DNA of 64,000 nucleotides from Phorcus lineatus. Taxonomy: Eukaryota > Mollusca > Gastropoda > Trochida > Trochidae. The stretch lies in contig OV121088.1 of NCBI GenBank assembly GCA_921293015.1, positions 27,565,645 to 27,629,644 of the forward strand, read 5' to 3'. The position numbers and the translations under genes are program-made. The notes under the pieces are model-generated. The model saw only the letters and a program-made list of their open reading frames with translations, had not been told where the DNA came from and searched no databases. Positions 44,801-56,800 of this stretch are shown here, piece after piece. Position 1 is the stretch's first letter, and every line of letters begins with the position of its first letter.

Positions 44801-47800
44801 ATTACAACCGATACTTTTTTTCCTAAGGCATGGTTTCAAAATTGAAACAGGCTTAAGAATTACATATTCCTTCCTTTTGGTGTATTTATCATTTATAGTC
44901 AAATATCAAATTTGACATGTTCCAAAAATTATTGAAATTATTATTTTCAATGTTATATCAATGGTAAAGACCTATCTTTGAATACATTAATGTTTAAAAA
45001 CAGGAAAGTGAATAAATAGGTAGAAACCGATATCTATCTATGCTAGAGAGGTACTTGCACTATGTCGTCGAAATGATCTCAATTTCGATTTGATCCTTTA
45101 TGGTTGCATTAGCAACAATGTTTTTGGTCCTACATTAGTTTTATTTTATATGCTATATATCAACTCTTTATGTACCCCATGGTGAAGACTGTATAAGATT
45201 AAGTTCATCTGATGCCTTTACTGTTTAACCCTTATTGCATTACTAACAAATTCTTTATTGTTATCCAGAAAATCTTGTCTTTCCTCTACATGCCTTTCAA
45301 AGACTTGATAGTTCTCATTGTTCAAATAAATGATTTCTAGTAACTTCTAGCAACATGTGCACGCATGTCTTATTATAATGAAAGGTTCATTGCAATAACG
45401 AAGTCTAAAAGGCCTAATTTCTTTCCTCTTGACAATTCTATAAAATGCTACTCAAAATATTTGCAAAACTCAAATTTGCAATTTTTTTCGGACGGACTCA
45501 TCCTTTTGAAAAACAATCTAATGCAATATATAGTTAAATCCTGGAAATATAGGAAATAAGGATATATGAAATAGTAAACGTTCGGAATGAATCCATTGTA
45601 ATTACAACCCATACCCTCATGCTTTCATTATAATGAATTATCAAAGATCCTCTGATAGATATATTATCCAAATATGACAATATTGCCTTTACTCACATTC
45701 CTAATGACATTTATTTATATAGTAATGGTAAGGGTTCGGCATTTTGAACTGGTTCACTTTACTTTTCTGGTAATGGATGACTTTAAACTTATTCTGACAG
45801 TAGTGATTTAACCATTTTGATAATGATAACTATTTTCTTTTGAATGCTCTCATTTGTAATCCCCAGTCGTAAAGCCCTTCTGTGGCAACTACATGGAGTC
45901 TTGTCCATAACGGTTTCAGTTCTGAAGGACCTCAACCGTGATATGTTCTTCTAACGTTTCAAACAGTATTTACAATTAACACGTTTGCATATTCTCCTTT
46001 TGAAGCATAGGTAATTGGATTGTTCTCAAGAATCACAGTTGGTTATGGGAAACTCTCAACCAATGTACAAAGATGACAAATTGATATTTATCATACTTAA
46101 GTCTTTCATATTCTTCTGAAGAATGAATTTATGTTGTTGAAAACTCTCCAGTTGTGTTCATTTGGGCCATATTGATATTTCATATAACTTAAGTCTTTCA
46201 AAATCTTAAAAATATTGAAAATTATATACTGATTTTGACAAATGCTATCTTAATGATTCTATGATATCAACTCTTTGATCCTCTTCAACTCTCTCCACAA
46301 CCATCTGGAATGCTGTATATTTTTTGGAAAACCCTAAATTGGTCATTGTCATTTGTCAAATGGTCTTTACAACACCAACTTCGATTATCATAATTACAGA
46401 CGTATGCCAGCAACTTCCTGTACTGATTTCAAGTGATTACCTCGTGGCAAACATATCACTCAAATTGTCAACTTTCTTGCTTCAGCAAATGTGTGGTCAC
46501 ATATGTTCTCATGAATTAGATTAATTTGCGATAATTCTTGCATTCCAATGATATGAACTCATATGTTTAGATGACCCTAAGATATTCATATCGTTTCAAT
46601 TGTGTTAATTATATAGTGTTCAGTCCGTTCTGTGCCATTTTTACTCGTAATTGCATCATCCGGCAAGTATCTGCATCCATTTCATTAATCACCAACATTG
46701 ATTTAGGACACCATACTGGTTATGTCATACGTCACACTGACATAGGAAACATGTGATCATTTGATAAGTTATCAGGTTCTTATGAATAAACGCAAAGGCC
46801 TTCCAGTAAATGTCCCTAGAAGTACAAAATAGTTTTGGAAAACTGTTAAATGAAATATCAACATTCATTTATGTCATATCAACATCTATATAAGATGAAC
46901 TATTATAATGATTTCATGTCCATATTAGCCAAATCAAGTTTAAGAAAACTAAATAAAAACTTTCAATTCTTGCAGGCCAACGTTTGCCAACTTCAGTCGT
47001 AACGCGCTTCTCCAGCAGCTATCTGGAGTGTTTTCCAGGATGAACTCCAGTTATAGAGGACTGTTCACGGACAATGGACGATGCCCTGGAGACGAAGCCG
47101 TTACTTGTGATGTTAAAGCAAAGTTCAGAACCATTGACGGCAGTTGCAACAATTTGAGGAACCCTCGTTGGGGGAAATCCTTTGTTCCCATGAGGAGATT
47201 TGTTCCACCTGAATATGCTGATGGTTGAGTATATGTTTTATTTTTTTATTGTACGAAAAACCGGCGATAATTGTTTATCTTCACATTACGTTTTATGAAG
47301 GTTCGATATAAGAAAATGATTGTCCAGAATCATCCCATTTAACAGGAACAAGAAACTTAGCAACTTTGAAAACCTGAATATACGCTTATGATCAAATCAA
47401 TAACAACGATTAAGATAAACACCGGCGATGCGTTCATATTTTCACAGGTGCATTGCTAGAAACAACAAACCGTAATTCTGTCTTGTAATGTGATATTAGA
47501 AAACTTGAACTTGATGAGTACATATTCTTGTCTTTCATATATTAATCAAGGTCGATGGAGTCTCATTTTCAACTGTTTTTATGTCATATGTTGTTTGGGG
47601 TGTTGATGTGAGATACAGGACTTGTTGACCTTTACATGAATAAAATATGTTTAAACCAATCAAGGCTTGACTATGTTAATGTAAACAAGAAATACATTTG
47701 TAATAGGTGTGTGCTCACGATTGGTTCATAAATTAAAAATTAGATGTCCGTGCTACGATGTAAGTAAAAATCCAAGAAAAAAAATCGAATTTGAAAATTG

Positions 47801-50800
47801 TAAATTTCGTACAAATAATCTCATGTAAAATCTACAATGGCGGAAATTTGAAAAAAAACACACACTGAACTTCAATACGAATAAATTTCTGACCATATAA
47901 GCAAATGTCTTTATTATGATAATAAAAATGAAGCTTACCCTATGGACTAACAATAAGAAGTGGATCTTTTTACCATAATCTATACCAAACAATAGAAACC
48001 CCTCAAGTTATTCTCCATTATTAAACAATGACACTGTGGCACTGTTATTTTCCTTAAAACAATAAACAAAAAACTATTGTTCTTCGTTTGTCTGTATGAA
48101 ATCTACAAAAGGAAAATGCTAGAATTTATGCATTTATGTACATAATTGTTCATAAGAGTTATTTTGTTTAAATGTGAAATTTCTTTTTAAAGAGAAATTG
48201 AAACATTGTGAGACAACCGTCAGGTCAAAACTGGTTTCATCCGTTTTTATAGGGATATTTACGTTGGACGAGTAAATCGGTTACTTTTGATAACAGCTTC
48301 TTTCAAATATATTTAGTTGCCGTAGCGTAGCCAATTGCGGGCAAGCTAATTAGCCCGGGTCGATAAATATATTCTACCATATAGACGTTTCTATATGGTG
48401 GAATATATTAAGTTGCCGTACCGTAGCCCAATTGCGGACAGTCCTCGATCCGGGTCGATAACGACGAGGCTCAATTCTATTGTAGGCGCACTCTCGCTTG
48501 AAGTTAAACTTTTGCCTAACATGTAAATTCTTATCAATGATATGTTTTGGTTAGTTCAAGGTCATTCTTGTAGGAAGAAATATGAACGATTGCATTGAAG
48601 TATTCACAATAAGAATGCATTTAGTTATTAAAATTAATATATATCGATATTTTTCATGATATCAAGGACAAATAATATGTCATCACAACAACAAAATCCG
48701 GGAAAAACACACGCTGAAATATGATTTCAAAAGTGATACATACAAATGTGCACATAATGAAAAGAGCGTATCGTTTCACCTAAACGTTCATCTGTATCTA
48801 TCTGACAGGTGTATCAGTACCTCGTCTGAATGGTAGGGACGGGTCGCCCCTGCCCCCAGTCCGATTGGTCAGTAGAGAACTACACACGAGTGACCAGAGT
48901 CAGCAAGCCTCACCCAGGATGACCCATATGGTCATGCAGTGGGGGCAGTTTCTTGACCACGACCTGACCAGTACACCCATCAACAAAGGTGAGACGGTTA
49001 AGATTAAGGCAACAATATAGACTCGCATGTGGTAGTGACATTACACAAATTTCGAAGTAAAGGACAATGTAAAATGTTCTTTTACGATATCTGTTTGTCA
49101 GAGTAAGCAGATAGTTCTGACATTTCTATATCGCGGAGTGAATGGGAATGCGATGTTATAATCCAATAATATCTGTATAGGTCTCAACGGGTCTACAGCA
49201 AGATGCTGCGTTGACGATATCCCTGATGGGACGAGCCAGGATGTGATTAATGCTTTGCTGGAGAGGTGAGTAATAGAGGTAACATTGACAAACATCCCCA
49301 GCGTATGCCTTCCGCCACATCCCTTACAGTACCCTTTGTCAAGGTCGTGTATAGACAGAATAGGAAACGGTTGAGAGTTTCTGTGTCACGCGTGACGCAT
49401 GTTTTTGCATGTCTTCATCCGCGGCACAAATCGTCAAAGTTTTTCACTGTCATTTCCTGTCTTTTTTATATACACGTCTTTGACTTTTTTGATATACGTG
49501 TACGGCTCTTTCTGGTGATTTTTTAATTTCCTTGTCATTCCTTCTCAAACAACGTGTCTCTGTGTTAAAGAGCCACTCCTAGATTTTTATAACATATTAT
49601 TTAATTTGATACTAACCTAAATGTCATATGTGGTGATATAAAATCAAAACATCGTAACTTTTCATGTCCAAAAGACATATGTATGACAAATACTGGTTTT
49701 CCATGAAAATCTAAAAACAGCCTTATAAATGCAATGAGGTGTAGATGTATCGCGCCACTGTCCGGTTTTCGATCATAATTGCGACGTTCTACCTTTATAT
49801 TGTCACTGTAAAAAAACAATAATCTTTAAAATGTGTCTTTTTGGTAACAGTCAATACTTCGCAATCAAATGACACCATTGATTAAGGTTGGGTTATATGA
49901 CTCCAACAACTCAAGGAGTGGCTCTTTAAAGTTTATCGTACATTGTTTGATTTGTGTCAGCTCTTACGTTAACGCTGTATGTTTTGCACTTTTCAAACTT
50001 ACTATTATACAAGAATGTCGAACCATACAAATCAAAGAAAACTGAATAACAGAAGTTGTTCTTGATAAAAGGTTGGTTTGTAAAGCTTACCCTGTGGAGA
50101 CCAAAGGTTGCCCTTGCTTTGCAGCATATCCATTAAGTTCCAGAATTATTCTAAGTTCAAATGAACATTCATAAATAATTAGTGTTTCCAATTTGCAGAA
50201 TTATGTGTTATCCCATTCCCGTACCCTCTGAAGACCAACGCTTCCCCTTGCTTTGCAGCATTTCCATTAAGTTCAAAAATTATTTCAAGTTCAAAATAAA
50301 CAATCATTGATAATTCATGTTTTCAATTTAAAGAGGGAATATGTTTTCCCATTCGTATACCCTCTTTAGACTAAAGGTTCCCCATGAATTTTCTACATTT
50401 TCACAAAGTTCCAGAACTTGTTCAAGTTCAAATGAACATTAATGAATAATTAATATTTTCAATTTGCAGCGATATGTTAACCAATACCTATACATTGTAC
50501 CCTCTAGAACACCACAGGTTTCCCTAGAATGTACTTCATATTCACAAACTTCCTTATTATTTCAAATTCAAATGAGCATTTATGATAAATTGATGTTTCT
50601 AATTTGCAGAGATAAATATTATCCCATCCCCATACCCTCTAAAGACCAGAGGTTCCCCTGGAATTTACATCATATTAACAAAATTCGAGAATTATTTTAA
50701 GTTCAAATAAACATTCATTGATGATTAATGATTTCAACTCGCAGAGATATATGTTACCCAATACCTATACCCTCTAAAGACCAGAGGTTCCCTTGGAATT

Positions 50801-53800
50801 TACAGCATATTCAGCAAAGTTATTATTAATTATTTTAAGTTCAAATAAACATTCATAAATGATTAATAATTTCAACTTGCAGAGATATATGTTGCTCCAT
50901 CCTTATACCCTCTAAAGACCAGAGGTTCCCCTGGAATTTACAGCATATTCACAAAATTGTTATTAATTATTTTAAGTTCAAATAAACATTCATAAATGAT
51001 TAATAATTTCAACTTGCAGAGATAAATGTTGCTCCATCCTTATACCCTCTAAAGACCAGAGGTTCCCCTGGAATTTACAGCATATTCACAAAATTGTTAT
51101 TAATTTTTTTAAGTTCAAATAAACATTCATAAATGATTAATAATTTCAACTTGCAGAGATAAATGTTGCTCCATCCGTATACCCTCTGGGACCAAAGATT
51201 CTCCTTGCTTTACTGCATATTCACAAAATTCCAAATAGTTTTTAGTAAAAATGAACACTCACAAATAATCAATATTTCAATTACAGGGATATATGTTACC
51301 CGATTCCAATACCTTCTGGAGACCAAAGGTTTGGGGATAGACAGTGCATGAACTTTGTCAGATCCATTCAAGTGGCAAATGCCGATTGTCGTTTTGGTAA
51401 GTGTGAGCTGTTTATGACGGATGCGTTAGTTGGGTGAGGCTATGTAATCAGTTGTTCCTAAATATCTACGATTTCCATCAGCAAGTAGATTTACTTCACC
51501 TTGAACTTATTAAACGAAGCATTTTAAGCATATAAAATTCTTATTTATATTTAGTTAACCACGGTGCATATCACGTTAAGTAAGAACAAAATATTCCATG
51601 TGATATTTACTAAATATTACTTGACAATAATACATTTTAAAGTCAATTAAAACGTAAATCTTAACCAAATGGACAATTCCAAGGTATATGTCCAAAATAT
51701 TGATGTATAAAACGTTATATAATAATATTCATTGACATTACAAATAATATAACGTGTAGCCACATGCCATTATATACGAGCTATCATTTTGATTTCAGAA
51801 CCTGTTGAGCAAGTGAATCAGATAACAGCTTTTATAGACGCTTCACAAGTCTACGGCTCCACTCAGGAGGAGATGGACAAACTGAGAATGCACACGGCTG
51901 GTAAGAGTTGTCGTTCTTGATTCTTATATTACCAAGACCGTTATATAGATATAGACAGGATCGTAAACCGCTCTTAACGTTATTAAGAAGAACGGAACAC
52001 CGGAGATATGTATATGTAAGTAACTTTAAACGTACTGTAACACATTAAAGAAAAAAAACGATGGGAGCCATACAAATGAAAACAAATTTTGCCTAGTACA
52101 TGTTTTGAACCATTACATGATTTTTTTAATACCACCGCACCACGAATTTAATTCCCACAGCTTAGATGAAAAAAAACGCGATACATTGCCTGAAACACTG
52201 AATTTTAAGATAAAAGGACAGTTTCAGCTTAATACCCAGGGTAAGGAAATGTTTTGAAGTTTACGGAATGTATGTCGTACTATTGTCACATTCTGAGGTA
52301 TCGACCAAAATCATACGTGTTCAACATTTTGTTTAGTTGCCTTCGTAATGCTGTGACAGGCAGTTCTGTACTGTATATATCTTTTAATTGTCAATAAACT
52401 TGTATTTATGTAATGTCTTTACGTTTTGTTATTTTAGTTTGGCATTCAACCATTAAGCTATAAATTAGAAGTTAAGTATCTTTAGCAGGCAGGGTTATAT
52501 TCATTACGGGTGGTTGAGTAAGTCTAGCTACTGTCAGGTTGATTCAGGTGTTCTTAATCAATCCCTTTGATCGCATTGGCTAATTTGAAATCACCGCACA
52601 TACCCTTGAAGACAACAGAGGAAATCATGGTTCCAGTTAAGGCCTACAAATAAGATCATCTTTTAAGTGTTAAGTTCAATTTATTTTTCTATTTTTCAGG
52701 GAAGATGAAATCCCATACCGGTTCTTTGCTTCCTCGCTCTGAAAGAAAGAACTGTATACCTGAGAGGCCAAATGAAGATTTCTGCTTCGATGCTGGTGAG
52801 CGTTCCGATACATACTCTCATTTAGTATTTTTTCCATTAAATCGACACTGTTTGAAATATATAACATAACTAGAAAAAAGTATGTGTATGTGTATGAATA
52901 TGCAACCCAAAAGAAACATAGTGGGGGAAAAACTAGAAAGGAAAGCTTCTGTTGATTTGCACATGACAGACTTGTGGTTGCATTTTGTTATAATGTTCAT
53001 CTTGATTTTGAGATGAATTTAGGTTTAATGTGTACTTTGAAACAGGAGAGTGATTTACATTAAGGTAATAATTTCAAGAAATATCCTATATATGCTGTAT
53101 TTGCGTACGTACATGGGCTTACCTTGGTAATATGACACAAAACAAACATCAATTGGTAATTCAAAAGAAACTTTCCATTCGCTGTAATGGTTGGCTTTAT
53201 GACATAGAGGATACCATATCTTATGATACCTTGGTCCCAACTTCCAAAGCTCTCTTCTTCTAAAACCAAAGCCTATATTTCTTATTCCTCATTCAAGGTG
53301 ATGAACGAGTTAATGAGCAGATGGCTCTGACCAGTCTTCACACCGTGTGGATCCGAGAACACAACCGTATCAGCGAGCATCTGACTAGACTCAACCCTCA
53401 TTGGAACGATGAGAGATGCTTCCAGGAGACCAGGAAGATCCTTGGTGCCATGATGCAGAAGATCACCTACGATGAGTTCTTGCCCGCTCTGCTCAACATG
53501 AAGACCAGGGAGTTCTTCAACCTCAAATCTGGAACCTGGGGATATATGGACACGTACAAGGAAAACGTTGATGCCAGCATACGAAACTCATTTGCATCGG
53601 TGGCCTTCAGATTTGGACACACTCTCATCAGGGGGACCTTTTCCAAACTAATCTCTCCTTTCATGGTCGATGGCAAGAACAATCTGAGGGAGCTGTTTGG
53701 CAACACCAGTATCATCATCCACGGAAAAGGGAAATCTATTTCACAGTTGATGGGAGGGATGACTCGAGACCATGCTCATAAATTTGATCGTTTCTTGACC

Positions 53801-56800
53801 CCTGACCTAACCCAAAACCTATTTTTGGATACGGAGGGTCACAGTCTTGATCTTGCAAGTTTGAACATGCAGCGAGGAAGGGATCACGGGATACCCGGAT
53901 ATAACGCATGGCGGAAGTGGTGTAAACTTCCGGTTGCGCAACATTTCGGAACAGGGCGTGGAGGTCTCGTTGACCATCCTGCTGACGCTGCGCAAATTCT
54001 GGGATCCCTGTATAGGTGCGTAGTATATAAATATAAAAGAGGAAATAGCTTGCCATGGCATCATTCTCATCTGCTGCCGTTACGAAACAATTATACTGAC
54101 ATCACTAGCACTTTCACAATTACGGGGGGGGGGGGGGGGGGGGGGGGGCGGGATAGCGCAGTGGTTAGCGCGTTCGGCTTCGGATCTACACGCAGTAACG
54201 TTTGGCTGCAATACTACACTGATATTCAGCGTAGTAACACCCATGGTTCGCTAGTTCCAGCCGATGCTCGCAGGTTTCACCGCAATGCATAGCCACAATA
54301 GTGTTGCGGGCTTTCTCCCTACAATAATACTAGCAGCCGCGATATAAGTGAAATAATCTTGAAAGCGGCATTAAACCCCAACTCACTCACTCACTCACTC
54401 ACAATTACGGTTGAGGATTTACAAGCCGAAATCGATTCCCTATATTTTTGTTTATTTAGGTATGTCATCGTTTGTAGTGAGAGGATAGATACAAAATTAT
54501 TGCCTCAATACTCACTGTTGACATTGAAGAGAAATTATGCCCTATCATATACATCTCGGTACAAGCCCTATTGTCTCAATACTAAAAATGACGATGGAGA
54601 CTTTCATCCACCATTCTTAACCTGCAAAATTTGCGTTTCGTGAGACATGTATATATGATAAGAGAAAATTTGGTATTCCAATAGCGCTTTGGCATTAACG
54701 GTATCCATTATCAATTATGTCTGATAGTAAACCAAACGTTCAAAATTAACTAAAAAACCGACATGTTTGTTAAAATACTAGAATATTTCCGCGGATAACA
54801 TTTTGGGAACAGCAATAGTCATAACATTCTTATTATGTGAAATGGTCAGAACCTAGCAAATCATTTGTTTCTTTGGGCACAGGCATCCTGACGACATCGA
54901 CGCCTTTGCTGGTATAATGAGCGAAAATCTACTCCCGGATAGTGCCTTGGGACCAACCGTCGCCTGTATCATAGCAACACAGTTCCAGCTTATTAAAGAG
55001 GGGGACAGGTTCTGGTTTGAAACGGACGACGACCCAGTACGATTTTCAGTCGGTACGTTTATATACAATCTCATTAAAGTATGTTTTATTTCTTCCTGTT
55101 CTCCTCTAGATCGTCGTTGTAAGATCTCAGGTAGTCAACTTGAGGCTGATACCCCTGTGACCGGAAATGACTCTTAATTAGCCACACAATGTTAAATCAT
55201 ACGTGAACACAGCGTCTCTTAGTTATTTGATTCGTTCGGTGTCTATCTCTGGGACAAGCAATTCTATTGGGCTTCGTAAGATCTACTGTTCACTATATAC
55301 AACTGATTTAAAATAGCACATCTAAAGTTGAAACGAAATGTGAGCGATTGGCTCATTTCAATAATATTGGTTTTAGATATTTTCTAGGTCATGAAAATGG
55401 CTATTGGCTGAAAGTATTGTTGATGACATCCAATTATCAAGCCTTTATCACCTTTAAAATACTTATCAAACTTTGCTTACTGTATGGAAATAATGTGATT
55501 TTAACCATACCAACGCGGGCATTTATTAGTTCACGTGAAAATGTGAGTCAATCACTGAATAATGGCAGTAGAAGCAATATGTACCTGCAACCTTTGCATC
55601 TTCACGAGATTCACGTGAGATTGTTTGGTTTACATAAAAACCTATCACCGACTGGGTAATTGGCAATAGAAAAAACTGCAGGTTCGTAAATCTGCAAGAG
55701 ATTCACGGGGGACTGAAAGTTCAAAACGTTCGCGATAGCATGATTTCCACGTGCAAAATTGTCTTGTAGCGAAAAGCAAATAAATCTCAACTCAATTGCG
55801 TGAGGAAAATCTTGCTGTGCAAAAACTCTAGAACACTTATTTCACTTCAGTGTGTTTATGATTTCTATGGAGGGTGTGTTTACCGAAATGGTGTTCAATA
55901 TTCAAATGTATAATTTCAATGGCACTACAGAGCTATTTTCGCAGACAAATTTGCTATTTGAAGGCATATGAGGACCTATGCACTCACTTTAACTTCCCAT
56001 CAATGCAATGAAAAAAATATTTTATCATACAATGGATAGTGTTCTCGGCATAATAAAGTCAACGGATATTTTCGATATCCTTTAGGGTCATATGCGGATA
56101 CCGATGCAAATTACAGAGGTCAAGTGCCGGAACTTTTTCTGAAAATTACTATGACGTCACACGCTTTATCATTGGGAATGCCTGCACGAACGGATGGCTT
56201 CAGCAAATTATTCGTCATCTAATGCATCAAAATTAAGTTGAAGAAATGACAAACCGACTTTGTGCAGCTGTTTCGTGAAGTTCATGATCAAGCAGTGCAA
56301 AATAACTTAATTACATCGCTGGTTGAAATCAACCGAAATATATAGGCCTAGCTTTTTCAATGAATTAACTGAGTTATATAGTTTACTCACGGGAACCCAA
56401 GGCAGATTGAATCACATGTTCAATGGCCTCATATTTAGCTTCGATGTATCATACATGTTTTCATCATTTATTGGGTTTTGGAAATTAAGTAGAGTAAGTA
56501 TTAGTTAATCTATCCGTAACGCTGCGTTTACACAAGCTGTCATTTGCATTTTGAAAAGGGAAGGAACTCTCGTTCTAAGTGAGATACGCTCGGCGCCTGA
56601 GTACGTGTGAATGCAAAGGCGAAAGCTTTCGGGTTCAAATCTACACGTACTTTCGAAACGGATTTTTTTCGTTTACATTTTTTTTATTTAGAAACGAATT
56701 CTTAGACCAACTGGAACATTTAGATCATGCCAACACAACAGCTCTGTTGCCTCAAAGGCAAAGAATGGAGGATTAATTTAATGTCAATTTACCGTGGATA

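Noticed and set aside
53055-53269. Two overlapping minus-strand frames in peroxidase intron 8
   Set aside because: Short, overlapping in two frames, and within an intron whose flanking exons join perfectly.
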